Below, in pieces: positions 44,801-58,363 of a stretch of 64,000 nt of DNA. Position 1 is the stretch's first letter. Each line of letters starts with the position of its first letter. The position numbers were made by a program, and so were the translations under genes. The stretch is from Phytoseiulus persimilis (lineage: Eukaryota; Arthropoda; Arachnida; Mesostigmata; Phytoseiidae): positions 35,336,745-35,400,744 of the forward strand of contig CM075102.1 of the NCBI GenBank assembly GCA_037576195.1. The letters run 5' to 3'. The notes below the pieces were generated by a model, which was given only the letters and a program-made list of their open reading frames with translations, did not search any database and was not told the DNA's origin.

Positions 44801-46009
44801 TGATCCCGCTGACGTTTCACAGGAATTTGATAGCGTCTCACAATCATATCACAAAGCGACACCCGTGGGATCTGCATGAAGTCCTCTTGCGACTCCCGGT
44901 GGGACCGATTCAGGCATGATCGACTAGTTTTGGATGATCTCTGTCTCGGATGTACGTAGAGTAGAACGGGGCTTAACTGCCCATTGAGGACGCCGTAAGG
45001 TCAGCTCAAAACACCTCATGTCGAGTATCACCGATGACAAGCTTGCTTGTCACCCAACGGAGACAGTTCCGAGAAGTCGTTCTCCAGGAGCAAGCAACTC
45101 CTCCTCGATACAGAACCAAGGGGTGTCAGTATTTTGTTATTTCAACTGGTTCCTCGACCGGTCTCTCAGCTCGAGTTTGACGCATGACTGACATCTTCGT
45201 CTCATGATTCGTCTCAAGCTTCGGCTCCAATTCCGATTGGGTCTGATTCTCCGCCGAGTCTGAGTTGGGAGCCGTGGTTGGGCGATTTGTCTCGGTGTGT
45301 TTCCACTCCACGAGAGAAACTTCTACCCAGCAGCTTTCAGGCCAGGAGTTGTTTCTCGTTGTTGGCCGAGCGGTCGGGAAAATCCGGCAACACACCGTAG
45401 TACACACTGAGTTTTTGAATGAAATGTGAAAAGGGATGACGAACGGTATTAGTTGCGGCGGCGAAGTCTGCAATGTCTAACGTGGATGCGGATAATTATA
45501 TCGTAGTTACTAAATCATGGCAACCCATGATCGTGCCCGGAGGGCATCTCTCATATGCGTCGAGCCAATCCTTGAGCGCTGTAAACGCGAGGTATTGATA
45601 CGAATGAGGCCCGATTGGAGCACTTCTGCGTGGTTTTCCATTCGGTTGTGTACAAACGCTCCTGGATCCGATTCGATAGAGCAATTGTATCGAATCCATG
45701 GAGAGCTGAAATTAGCGTTCGGGATGACGTTCGCTGAAGCGTATGACCGGTCAAGCCGGCCGAATCCTCCCCATGGCGACGCCCGCTTTTCATAACCGAA
45801 ACCGATACACCTTCCCACTTGAACATTCGAAAGAGCAACAAGTCATTCGCGAAATGTCAAACTTTGGCTCTTGGTCCTAGACAGTTCCACAACCAAGCTG
45901 TTCGTGGCAAGTTTTTACCGCGGAATAAAGGAACACTCGACGCCTAAAGACCCAGCGTAACTGAACAGTTGTCGAACAGAGCTCATCGCCGATGAGCAAT
46001 GGATGACAT

Positions 46010-46273
46010 TTATTTCTCGATGAAAATCGATTCAAGCAAACAGTTGAGCGCGTTCGCTTGCTTGACACTCGGGTTATTCACGGGAATGGTATGCTTATCA
46101 TCGTTGTAATTCTGGATGGAGTTGTCCGCCTCCGCAAAAAGAGTCCGATCTCGATTCGAGCGATATTTCCCGTCTCGGAAGTGTTTCTCGACGGTCGTGC
46201 CGGTGTCCGGTGGAGTTGAGGTCGCATGTTTGACTAAATGTGCAGCGATGTTTGCATCACTGACTTCACTCAT
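46010..46273 (-). CDS. Hypothetical 87-aa protein
   Basis: ATG at 46273 to TAA at 46010. The composition is coding-like, hydrophilic and acidic, without Leu-rich or low-complexity segments, signal peptide or membrane helix. The stop codon overlaps a poly(A) hexamer (GAAATAAATG on the minus strand), as in compact genes. I do not recognise the sequence. It could be a small cytosolic protein or a last exon. Confidence 0.35.
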   Translation of the reverse strand: MSEVSDANIAAHLVKHATSTPPDTGTTVEKHFRDGKYRSNRDRTLFAEADNSIQNYNDDKHTIPVNNPSVKQANALNCLLESIFIEK

Positions 46274-49200
46274 AAATAGCGTAGTTTAGATTTATGTGGC
46301 TTCTCGGGGCAACTGGATCGGAGGTTCGGCGTTTCTCTCCAAAGCTTGAAGAACTGAACATGTATCAGTGAGTTGATAAAACTTGAACTGTTGGACGTCG
46401 CGTCCTGTAGTCGAGGTACGGGAGCGTTCAGAGCAACAACTAATAACTTATTCCAAGCGCGTGACTAACAAAACGTCAACGGCGCCTGCGGTCGCCGTTC
46501 GGCAGCGTCGACGGTGCTGTAGAAGTGCGACGATATTTAAGGAGCCTAGACTCGATTAACAGTAGTATCACTCGGGGTAAGTCAGCTCCGCCTGTGTTAT
46601 CCGATCGTCTACCTTGCGACCAAGAACGACAACCGTGCAAGTATGACTCTGAGCACAAACCGGTTGGTGAATGCTGCCCTTCTGGTCCTTCTACCGACGT
46701 TCCTGTCGAGTGATCATAAGTAAATACAAACGGCCGTTCTTCGATTCAGCCAAGCGAGATTACGAGAAGTGAATCAGGATATCCCACAATTCATTACCAC
46801 GTGAGCTCACAGCCGCGCCCCGGGCCGAGACGCCTTCGTACAACTCAAATGGACTCGGATGGGCCTGCGTCGATCGAGCTCCGTCAGTGTAGGATCTGCG
46901 GTCATCGCATAAGTCTCTCGCGAACGTCTCGATACCGGTGTGTCCGTGACGATCACGCTTTTTCCGTTCTAGAGCACTCTCGAAAGTCCGGCCGTGGCCT
47001 ACCCGTGACATTCCTTACGAATTTCATCATGAAATTTCATGGCGAAAACGATACCTGACGAAGAGCGCGATGAACGATATCCATGTCAGTTGAGCTAGAG
47101 ACTCGAAATTCTCCCCCATCTCATCGAGTGGTTCCGAGGACGAGGAACCCGAGATAAAACTAGATAAAATACTCCAGTGGATCACGAACTGAGCGCTCAG
47201 ATGGTCAATTATTCCAGAGACAGAGCTGCATAACCTTCATAACCTGGACTACCCAGTCACCGTATCTGCAGATAGTGATCAGCGCTAAATGTAACAACCC
47301 GTATGGGAGGGAGATGAGCGATAAAAATTGGGGTATATTGTTTTCGAGAGGCCTAGATAAAGAAGGTGAGTTGCTCATTGCGACGGAGCCTCCGAGTGGA
47401 CGACGAATGGACGGGGATCATCGGCTCACGGTTTGCACATCGGCTCCTAGTCTGAAGCCGATTTAACTACTTTCCAGAGTGCAAGAAGAAGAAAAACATT
47501 CGCCACCAGCTCCTGAGAATCGCAGGCGGAGATACCGTCGAAGAAGTCAACCGGCTTTACAACTGCAGCAATTGGGGAGCCAGGAGACCACGGGGCGGCG
47601 TCCACAGGATTCAGAAAGTTTTATAGAGTCGATCATCACGATGTTTCTAAATGTCGGAATTCGCGACGGCGAAAACACGGCGAGACTCGATCTCGTGGAA
47701 GGAACGACCACAGCTGAGCATTATTGTTGATATACCCAGCAGGCTACGCAGCGGTTTGCTCAAATAAAATATGATTCCCATGCTACAAGCTTTCTTTCCA
47801 GGAGACTTCGACAATGTCTCGATCCAGGTTGTCCGTCGACCGTGGTGTTAGGATTTCCGGTAGGAAGCCGCATCCTTCCAGATTTGTCGGTCTCCCTTTC
47901 CTGCATTCTGTCGAATGTTATCGAGCAATGACCGCTCATGGCATTCGCCGCGAGACAAGCCAACTCTGGCGCGAGGCATTCGCGGCCAAAGTCGACCCAA
48001 GGAGTCACTCGAAGCAAAAATCACAGCTGCTCCCTGAAGGTCTGGCTGAGCTTTGTTGTACCCCAAGCACAGATTGTTTTCGGCCTGAGCTGCGAGCGTT
48101 CCGGACCATCTCGGGACGCAGTAACTGAACGCAGCTCACGTTCGTTGAACACCGAGATATGCGGCCCGCGCAGTGTACTTTTCTAACGCAATTTCCCGAA
48201 CCGCGATTTCTCAACTTCTTTCAGCGCGCAGGCTCAAGACATTGTTTGCTGGGGGTCCCGATGCCCTGAGGGGAAGCTGGCAAAGAAATACGCTTCAAAT
48301 AAACATCATGATTCCCCCAAAAGACCAACCTAGCCAACACATAGGGCAAAACACCCACTAACAGCCCACCAATAACCGGCGGTTTTGCTCGTGGATCATT
48401 TCATCGTTCTCTACGTGTTCCCCGTCGCATCGGAGAAGCGACGAGCCGGCTTCACTGGAGCAAGTGTCGAACGGATGTTAACAAGGACAGCCTTTTAGCT
48501 GGAGTGTTTACCTCAGAAGCAGATGGAGCAGATGGGAGAGAGCGCTTGGTCGGCTCGGGCTGGGAAACCACCGTAGTGAAGCATACTCGCTCGCTCCCCA
48601 TGCGAGTAATATGTCGATGGCTTCTCAATTAGGAGCCATCCTGCGCTGGGAAGACATCGATAGCTGGTAAGCGCGCCTCTACATATGTGAGTGTTCTCTT
48701 CTGTGGACACAGCCTCGACGCAAACCCGGTGCCCGTTCTTCGCGTTTTTCTTCGCGTTTGACGTTTGTTCGTTGCGAGTGTGTCTCGTAGAGTGGGATCA
48801 GAGCGGGTCGCTTGAGTGATCGTGAAATGTCCGATAGAACGGAGGGGACCTCTATCTGAAGACCGGGAGAGAGAGCGCTGAGGAAAAAGGTCTTTGGGCC
48901 CAGATCCGTACTTTGTCACTTCCGGGAAAACATAGGAGAAAATCCGAGGGCCAGCTTCGGGCCGTTACGGTTATATGAGTTGCATTATCTTCTCACATTG
49001 CTTGCTTGCTTGAAGCGAGCTCATTGTCACCCGCCGTCCCAGTGTTACGCTGGGCCGGAACTCTCTGGACTTGGGAGTCTAACAGCAGGAGGAGAGAGTT
49101 GGCGTCACCGCGGTTTTCCAGCTCGGTCTGAGAGAATGCCGCGATCGACGACCCTTCGCGATCAGGGCTTCTTGAATCGTATCAATTCGATTTCTCAGAC

Positions 49201-50989
49201 GTGCCGACAATCAGAACCTTGACTTCGAAACCACCCGGAGTGCTCAAAAGTTTTTCTCGTTCCGATAGGGGGAAGAGAGCCAGTACACACTAGAGTAAAA
49301 CCTCCGCTGTTTGTCAATGGAGGAAGCTTTTAGGTGTTTGTTAGTTTCGTTCATCATCTGCGCGGCCTGTGAGAGAGAGTGGGTAGAATGAAAGAACTGT
49401 TGACTCAGATCGAGTGACGAGCATCAACGAGGTCGCTTCCTCAGTCTATCTATCCGACTGTCTACATATCAGCCGGTTAGTTGTCTCCTCGCAGTCGTTT
49501 AGTTTGTCGTTGAGACAGGCGGGCTGGCGAGCAGGCCGGACGGAGGGACGGCGAACGCGAGCGAGCGGGCTGGCAACCGCCCGAGTGGCTTCACAAACCC
49601 AGCTGTAGCTCTTGTTGTCCAGGCCTGAAGTGCTTGAGAGACGACCGCACACCGCTAAACATCCCTAAACGATCACGAGTGAAACGCCATATGAACACAC
49701 CAGAGGAAGCCGCCGGAGGCTCTCAGCACTCCCGAATCTAGCCGACCGCAAGCGGCTGATCGCTGAGGAAATCGGCGTCAGCGATTCCTCCCCCATCCTG
49801 GTCCACAGTCTGGAAAATCCGGTCCCTCCAGCACCGAATTGAGCGATGGCTCGAGCTCTGCATCGGGGGCGCAGCGGGGAGTTCCAGAAGTCGAACTCCT
49901 AGGAGCCCTCCTCAGCCCTTTCTCCGTGCCTCGGTCGAGGATTAGAGCTACAACGATTTTTCGCCTGGCTTGAGGCGTTGCAGTTCTCGGTCTGGACCGA
50001 GAGGGACCCACAGAGTCGAAGCCCACTGCGGGTCAGCCGTTCAGAGCGTGGTTGCGAGGATGCGTTCGTGATCCAACGCCCCGAGCAGAGATGGGTTTTT
50101 TCATTGAACTCGCTCCCGGCCCTACCATAGACGGAAAAGACCAGGTAGTACATTCCTCGAATGTGATCGATGTTTATATGGACGTAGAGATTGTTATTTC
50201 ATGTCATCAACTGGTGAACCGGCGGGTTCGAGTCTGTACGAGCGTTCTCTTGGTGCTTGTCCGTCCAGCGACTCATCCGTCGGTGGCCTCCGACTCTGAT
50301 CTGGCGTTCGGTTCGGCTGCCTGCCTCCCTCCTACCCTGCCTATGTGTTTGGGTCCTCTGCCGCGCTGGCTGCTAAGTGTTCAGGTGACAGCCATTTGTG
50401 ATTCGTCGTCAGTTCGTCAAACATTTCGTCCTAACACCGACCCGCCGCTTGTGGATAAGAGCAATATGAACACTGCGCGGATGGGGCGGTGGCCGCGGCA
50501 ATAGTGCTGATCTTGGCGGTGCTGCTCATGGTGCTGCTTCTGGTACTAGTGGAACCGGTGCTCGTCGTGTTGGCGGCGGTGGACCACCCGGCAACGTTTG
50601 AAGGGAAGAAGAATCATCGAAGAGAGTTCGAAGAGACCTAGCTGCCGCTGTTTGAAGACACTTCACCAAGCCAACTCCAGTCGTCTTTTCTGCTCGCTTG
50701 TGGTAGTCCCCTCTCTCTCTCTCGCTCTCCCTCCCTTCCTCACTCCCCTAAACCAGCCACAGAATCTACCTCGACAAACTGCCTGGCCGACTGACGACAA
50801 GCAGAGCAGGAGCAGAAACAGAAGGCTTCTTCTCAGCGATGACGACGAGATGAGACAAAGCAACCGGCCCATGAGCGACGCCCTCAGAAGGCGGCAACTT
50901 CAAAATATTCTTAAGAGTCTCTTCTCTCCTTTTGCCACTATCCATACAGTTCCGTCCTCGCCGTCGTCGTCATCAGCGACAACGTCTCA

Positions 50990-51310
50990 ATGCGGATCCT
51001 CATCCGGCAACTTTTCCCACAGATTTTGACACTGAGCCACGTCGCTCCCCTTGAAGTGATCTTCTTGTTGGCGACTTCAACCAGTGTCGGCTTTTCCAAT
51101 GTCAGCGGGGCGGACCGCGGAGTTCACGCTAAAGGAGTTGCCCCCAGAGCTCGAAGTCTTCTGAGCGATATTTCTCTCGACGCTCTCAGAGGGGAGAATC
51201 CGGATCAGAAACTCCCTCTCCGTGATCTGGCTGAGGAACTCGAGTCGGAACGATGCCACAGAAGTCACCGGAATGATTTGGGAATCAGAGGAGGAATATC
51301 TTACACTTGA
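50990..51310 (+). CDS. Hypothetical 106-aa protein with signal-like N-terminus
   Basis: The ATG frame has a hydrophobic N-terminal third ending in PLEVIFLLATSTSVGFS (about 20-36), which could be a signal peptide or anchor. A charged region with basic sites (PRAR near 52-55) and an acidic helix, LRDLAEELESE, follow. There is one Cys and no C-terminal amidation motif. The upstream 200 bp are pyrimidine- and CGTC-rich, as in 5' UTRs of this genome. A small secreted protein or peptide precursor is possible. No family is recognised. Confidence 0.28.
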   Translation: MRILIRQLFPQILTLSHVAPLEVIFLLATSTSVGFSNVSGADRGVHAKGVAPRARSLLSDISLDALRGENPDQKLPLRDLAEELESERCHRSHRNDLGIRGGISYT

Positions 51311-54127
51311 GCGAAAATTGCGTGAGCATCACTTCTGATACCTCAGCTGCGTTTCACCCTCGCGAGCGACTGAGTGACTGACTGAGCGGGGGACGACCGC
51401 TAACACAAACAGTTAGGGCTGAAGTGCGTTCGGGTTAAACAGGTGTGTGTGTCTCTGTGTGCGTGGCATGTGATACCGGAATGTGAAAGAGAACTTCTTC
51501 TATGTTTTCTACGCCTTCTTCTCCCACCGCTGTTGGTACCTTGACTGGTCGTCCTACTTGACGAGTCCTTAACTGCTCTTTCAGCAACGCGTCCGCTACG
51601 GCCACCTCGGTGTGTTCAACACCTGCACGTGAGACACTCCAGCTGAAGCTTCTGGAGCTGCTAGATCTCTCATAAAGTCTGGGAGAAAACAGCTCGACAA
51701 ACACTTCGGCTCCGAAGGCTGCATGCAACTTTGGCTCGGTCGAGTTTTCTTCCAGAATGCTCTATGTCGTAGCTCCCTCCACACAGATTCACCTCCGTTT
51801 TCTGGAGGCGGATCACACAGCCAGGGTTTCATGATTTGAGTGGGCCCCATGGAACCCACCCCCCTCCCCGTTCTGGCAGGGCAGCTCGAGTTGCGAGGAC
51901 GTGGGTTTCATTGGTTTTCTTTGAGCAGAGTACATTTTCTTAGGTGTTCAGAGGTGAGACTACTGAGAAATCGAATACTGCACGCAAAAAAAAACATGAC
52001 CAGCTCCCCATCCGTTGATGAAGCATCGAAAGCCGGCTGGGGCCATCGAGACGCAGAGTCCCAACAGTTGAATCATACTGCCACAACGAAAAATACTCTG
52101 CCCAGGGTGTGTGCTCGATAACACAGGAAGTCCCTGCGCGAGGATCAACTGCAGGAGCTACCACGAGCGGAGAGAAAAGTGCGAAAGTAGAAAATTCCTT
52201 GACTGGTGCTGCCATCGGTGGAATACGGCGGAAACAGCTTTTTGGCGGAACATACGATTTGAACTTCGGCCGTCCTTTCTCGTTGGCGATTGATGCTATC
52301 GGATACCTTGGAGATCTTTCAACGCTTGATGTTCAAGGCCCTGCTCCAAGAATCGATCTGGAATTGGTTACTGGCGCAAGTTTGATTTTGACGGAATGCC
52401 TCCAATGAAACGCGCTTGATGAGATAGACAACGGCGTAACAAACGCAAGAAGAGCGCAACAGCGATCCATGAATGTATATGAATTGTTAGCGTATCGAGT
52501 AGCGTACACACTTAGTTAAGAACTAGGTCATCCATGAGTTGGCCACCTCCGATGGACTCACACCTCCGACTATCAACTATGGGATAGAGGACCAGACTTC
52601 GGGTATCAGATGATCCTCTCGAATCCCAGGAAAATAGCCTGTTTACTTCCAGCGCCCTTTCTGTAGACTTGGGCTAAAGCGACTCTAGCTTGTCGGAGAG
52701 TCCTCTATCACAGACTGGGTCACTCGTATGCTTAAAACTTTTTTGGACGGAACAACAAGGCGTGACTTTCCAGCTTCGAAAGGTTTGAGCGACCGTCAAC
52801 ATCCTGCCTAAGCGATCGTGGGAAGGGCTCCGTCTCGCAATGATGAATTCTAGGCCATGCCCGTTTGAAACGGTAAAGGAAACCGGCCTAGAAGCGGGAC
52901 AACGATAAAGAGTGACCTTGGGGCCTACGAAGTACGGCGAGCGATCGTAACCGGAATCTCCTCTGTTCTGGTTATGCCCCAGAAATCGGGGGCGAAAAAA
53001 CCGATTGAGAGTTGTCTCCGGTGGGAAACAACACTTGTCGGATCGACCCGGCAACCCAGTATTCGGATGGCTCGACCGTTCCTGAGTAATTTCCACTCGT
53101 TGAGGTACCTCCGATTGAAGTCTTGCGAGAGTAAATCGAGATAGGCCGACGGGCAAGGCTCCAAAAAGGCAGCTCCTGTTTTGCGAGAGCTAGCTTTCCA
53201 TCTCACTTCCATGCGGATCAAATCGGTCAAGTCGTCACTCCTTCATATCTCGACTCACCTCGGCTGTCGACCATAGAAATTTCGAGACAGGCGATTCCGA
53301 CGTGGAAAGAGCTCCTGGTTTGAATGAAACCTACCAGAAACCGCTTGCCATCTTGCGAGACCTCAAGATAGCTCCAATCGGATCGTCGGCTAGTAACCGG
53401 CTTCAATCTGCGAGTTCGATCCGATTAGGGTCCTTTCCCGGACTCCGAAAATCTTAACTTGATCGAAATTTTCGTTACACACACTCCTTCATGAACCAAG
53501 ATGACCGCCTCCGAATTCGTTCACCAGATCTCAAGGAAATTCTGAGGAATGATGGAGTCACGGCCAGAACGAGATAAGGATGGAAAATTCCCGATATAAG
53601 AAAAGCCAGTCCTCGTATGTTAAGGGTTAATGTGAGTCACAGCTTCACGAGCCCTGTTCTCAGTCTCTGCTGTCGTTTCCCACTACCATCTGCCTCTTTG
53701 GAATATTGTCGCTGAGTTACGAGGAATCATTTCAAATTCCACCGCCAGCAATCGATCAAATCGATATTTCTCCGGAGTTTTATGAATGCAATGGATAGCA
53801 GAGTAGCAAATCCGAGAAACTTCTTCATTCAACGAGTCCCTCTTCATGAACGAGATTCGAGTTGGCCAAAAAAATTGATATGGAGTGCCGTCGAGTCGGG
53901 AACTTTAAACCAGGAGCGGTCGCTAAATTGCGAATCAAAATCAGCAGGACTCGGCGCGGACGGTTGATGTGTAAGGTTGATGATAGCTCTTGTGTCAACG
54001 CACGATCGATCTCATCCACGTTTCTGCCGAAAACATGAGAGATAGCTGAGTCGTCTCATAATCCTCCGCCAGCAGCCAGGAATCTGAGTAGAATACCCCC
54101 GATAAAAACCGAACACAAACCGGGAAT

Positions 54128-54469
54128 CTATTTCAGTACCCATCGGGTATGACATCCATGTGCAAGGAGGGGAGCTTTCAGACGAGCCAGCTCGGGTCCA
54201 GCAACTGAAAACGCCTCGAGGCTCGATCGTCGAGTCCGGCAGATCTTTCCATTCATTAGAACTGCAGACTCGTTTCGAAGCTGGCCGGATATTTTTTTCC
54301 GCTTCGAATTATCAAATCTCCTCCGTTTCTTAAAACATCTCCCAAGACATCTAAAGGAGTCCAAAGGCCCATCTCCACCACCAGCGGCGACCCGAACAGC
54401 AGCTGAACAGATCGGATTCATTTCACGAGTGAACTGATCGTATAATTGGTGTTCTCCCGGGAGGAACAT
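54128..54469 (-). CDS. Hypothetical 113-aa frame
   Basis: ATG at 54469 to TAG at 54128. The protein is basic, with a cluster of Lys/Arg near residues 48-60 (FKKRRRFDNSKRKK), glycine-rich GGGDG before it and four cysteines. No signal peptide, membrane segment or family is recognised. The basic cluster would suit a nuclear localisation signal. No antisense or sense frame of equal quality overlaps it. Confidence 0.25.
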   Translation of the reverse strand: MFLPGEHQLYDQFTREMNPICSAAVRVAAGGGDGPLDSFRCLGRCFKKRRRFDNSKRKKISGQLRNESAVLMNGKICRTRRSSLEAFSVAGPELARLKAPLLAHGCHTRWVLK

Positions 54470-54786
54470 CGGCCGCTAGTCGGACTCTAACGATTTCAGC
54501 AATCGAAGCCGCCGGACATGGTTATGCTTCGTCATCGTGGGATAGCCTCAACCCCGATATTACGCGGACGTGCTTCTCTCTCATCCGCTCCCAAATGATG
54601 ATTCCCGAAAATATCCCCCTATCGCCTCCGAGTGCCGATCTCTCGGCGTCGCTTCCTTTCGACTGTGCGGTGTGACGGACATGAAGAGTGTTTTCGGTGT
54701 CGTGAGCGTCAGAGCAGCAGCTATGGAGACGATGGAGCGCCGTTGAATGCATACCTGAATGCTAAAAGGGATCCCGGAACTTTTCA

Positions 54787-55247
54787 ATGATCATGTCTGG
54801 GAGTAATCCCAACCTGTTCGTTGCGGGTTTCGAGGAGATTCTCTCATCTACGCCACGAATCGCTCGACAGAGCCGATCTCTGCTACATAGAACGAACCGT
54901 GAAGGGGTCAACTCAAGTAGCTATGAACGCAGTGTATCCTGTGCAGAAGAAAGGCTGCACTCACTTCACACCGCAGTGTCAACCGTGGAACAGCAGATGC
55001 TCTTGCCGAACCTGCTGGACCGGAAAAAATGGGGCTTTTTTCTCTCCCATATCGGATCGTTTCGGATTTTACTCCGTCCTCCGCTGTAACTCTCTTCCCC
55101 TCCGGAGTCGGAGAATCCTCCTCTGTCTTGCTCAAATTCGATATTCGAACGCCGGCGGGCAAACTCGTCACGAAGGAAACCTCAGAAAGCGTGGAAAAGA
55201 CAACGGTTGGGAAGAAATTGGAATTGGAACAGATTGAAGATATTTAG
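54787..55247 (+). pseudogene. Coding-like frames broken by one frameshift
   Basis: An ATG frame from 54787 is coding-like up to about residue 80 (a helical stretch around ERLHSLHTAVSTVEQQ), then loses character where an A6 run is closely followed by a T6 run at 55023-55042. A different frame continues from 55029 to 55247 with coding-like sequence, including SSSVLLKFDIRTPAGKLV, and a clean stop. The break at paired homopolymers suggests a sequencing indel or a genuine disabling frameshift. The family is unknown. I have not joined the two parts. Confidence 0.25.
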
Positions 55248-58122
55248 GATCGATATTCGTTTCCCTCCGAAGATATTCGGCGTATAAACCTACAGAGGAA
55301 ACTACTGTCGACTCCAAACTCCAGCTACGACCACCGGAGCGTCCGAACCTGTTCCCTTCCGTGAATCGAATCAAAAGAGTCTTTCGAGGAGACATTGAGG
55401 AGAAGCGTCACTTAGAAGTGTTTCTCATTTGGAGGCAACGTCGAAACCTCTAGGTGAGCGAGAAGCTGATCTCTCAGTTAATCCTCTGGGCAGAGATCGT
55501 CGCACGCCGATACCACAGCTCAAACCAACCCGTACACCGATGGGTTTCGAGGCACCCAATTCAGTTTCTGCGTCGGGTATCGGATATTCCTCCCCGAAGA
55601 TTTCGATGGCGTCTCCAGGAGAATCGAAGAGACACGTTCGGGGTTGTCGGATTACCCCAACCGCAGCAGCGTTCCTGAGCCGACTGTCTAAGCAGCCGAT
55701 GATGATAACCGATGTAGGACAACGACCGTTCAGCGAACAGATCTTCTTCGCTCCTCGTATCTCCTCCACTTCTACCCTCCCTCCCTCCCGGTCCATCGGC
55801 CCTCCTTCCCCCAGCCTCGTTTGGCGGCAACGGGGTATCCCCCACCTTCCAAGATAGGACTCGTGTGGTTGACAAGCGACTCGAATGTCGAATTGAAAAG
55901 CGACTTGTTTCGGGTCTCACCGGCCTGTCCTTCGGCCGGATCGACACCGAGCACGCATGCACCAACCAGCCAGCGAGAGGCTCAAGCCACAGCGAGACTC
56001 ATCTGCAAATGTAAATAGTGCAAAAACAGAGCACACACAGCCCCTTGCTCTTCCCTTCGATTTCTCTCGTCGACTTTCCCCCAGCCGCGAATCTACGGGT
56101 GGCCATGGAAAGTGTTTTCATATTGAAGTTAATGCTTTCTAAATTTTGATTCGGGCGCGGCGGATCCAACATGAAGTCACCCAGGCAGGCTCTGACCGAG
56201 CGAGCACAACTATCGCAGAGGAGCTAGAAAAGATGGGAGAGCGAAATTTGCATCGCTATGTAATCGTCAATGGTAGTGGATGTGAATAGCATCAGCGGCG
56301 ACCGTGAACAACAGGCAAGGCGAATAAAAGCCGGCCCGTCGCTCGATGTAGAATCCCTCAGCTGGAAAATTAACTTTTTTGATTGAAATACAATAGGGAT
56401 TCGGAGGCGCGAGCACATCTGCGTTTGTCAAACCCAAAGAATGAGACGGAACCCCTCTACGGAATCAGTTATCGATTATTGCTCGAGAAGTATCAGCCGT
56501 ATCTGTTCGTAGAAGCCCGTTTAAGCAGGATCAAAGCATCGCCTCTACCGTCGTAGTCAATTCAAAAGAACGTCGGAAACGTATCTCGATTCACCCGAAT
56601 CGGACTGGAATCGCTGGGCCAATGCTCGTTGCCCTTCAAAGGAGAGCCACATCGAGTCACGGCGAAAATCCGGGACGATTTCGTGGCGCCAACTGTTATC
56701 CTCCGATGACTTTCGCTAATCTTCTAGGGCAGCCGGATTAGGCGAATAAGGCCGGTTCGCCCGGAATAATTCCGCGGGCTGATGCACGCCGTGAGGAGTC
56801 AGCCTGTCTTGGTATGAAAAACAACGCCTGTGTTCTTCTTGTCAAGCCAATTGATGAGTTCGCCGAGCTCAGTTCAACTCGTTCTGGCTCGAAGGAGCCA
56901 ATGAGTTTCCGACGGGCAAAGCTCTGGCAGCTTTCGGAACAAGCTTCGCGCCCACAGTCAGAGTTTCTCGATGCTCGAGCTCCTACGTCATGGAGGAGTC
57001 GGTTATCTCGGACCTGTCCTAAATCAACGCACCATGCGTGAGGCAGGATCGGGAGTAGCGAGCTGTCAAGCCATTCGCATGAACTTCCCCAACCGGTGCT
57101 GAATGAAGTGGTGTTTGGATTCGGAGGGTGCAGAAGAGATGACGGCGTTTTCGGACCGCACTCTTGACACTTTGAATGGCACCGCGTTCGAGACCGTTCT
57201 TTCAGAGTCGACAGCCGATCTAGCGAGCTGTTCCACGGCGTCGCAGCCCGAACTCAACCCGTGGTCGCTGTCGTAGCAGTCCCCATGTCCGCTCGCTCCG
57301 TTCAGGTGTTGAATGCCGAAACTTGAGATATAATTACTCCCTGAAGAGTTGAGACTGACTGATTCGGTGGCCTTCGCCGCGAAGCTGACTGCTGATGTGT
57401 CGTCACACTATTGAGGCGTTCTAATTAAGCGCAAGCCTCCAACGCCGACTCTTACAACAACACTCATGTATGCTCGCGAGTACGTCGCGCACAAAACTTG
57501 CTGCCGATTGCTTGCTCGGCTGGGAGACTGACTCTTTCAGTGACTGATTTCCTCGTCCGGCCCGTGCTAGGCCCGCGGGGTGGATAGATCGTTCAGTAGT
57601 GGTATGGCACCAAACTACAACAACAGCAGCAGCTTCAGCATCCTTCAAAGAACGACAGCGAAGCGGTCCGAATCGGAAATCAGAAAGAAATCGGCGGCGA
57701 GTCAGCTGACGAACGGGAAAAGTTGCTGTCACCCTCAGAAATGTTCGTTGACTACGAAAACTATGTACATCACTAACACACTCTCGGAGAGAGGATTGTG
57801 GGACAAAGAATAAATTTCAACACGCCTTTCATGGCGTCCCTCACCACATACACGAGCACGACCAAAACTTCGCGAACCTTTTCGGCGACTCTGCGACAAC
57901 CCGGACCGCACTCTTGGGCAATCTCAGGACGACGGAGCGTTCTGGGCGTGAATTCCGACGCTTTGTTCTCCACGAACTGCGTAGATGACATTGCTCGAGG
58001 GTAAAACAGAGTCGATCTCCTCTAGAATGGGCATTTGCAGTCGAAGAGAATGGGCGCGACGCGAGGGTCTCAACGAACGAGGCTCAATTTTTTCAGGAAA
58101 TTCCGCGGTCCCGATGTATCCT

Positions 58123-58141
58123 CCCCCCCCCCCCCCCCCCC
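58123..58141 (+). repeat. Poly-C tract (19 C)
   Basis: Uninterrupted run of 19 C on + (poly-G on -), comparable with the G runs at the left end of the window. The length is uncertain for the same technical reasons. Confidence 0.9.
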
Positions 58142-58363
58142 TCAGTGCTTTTCATTCGTTCTTGGCAACGCGATACACTATGTGGACGTATCTCGTCCGC
58201 AGCTGACATCACAGGTGTGTATCTGCTTGCATAGCGAAGTGTGTGCGGATGTCCATCGTCACAGTAGTATTTATCAACCGAGTGGCTCTCGAGTCGAGAG
58301 ACTCCTTTACCGGGGTGCTCAGGGCTAAGGTTAATAATTTAAACAACGCGATTCTCGATTTCA

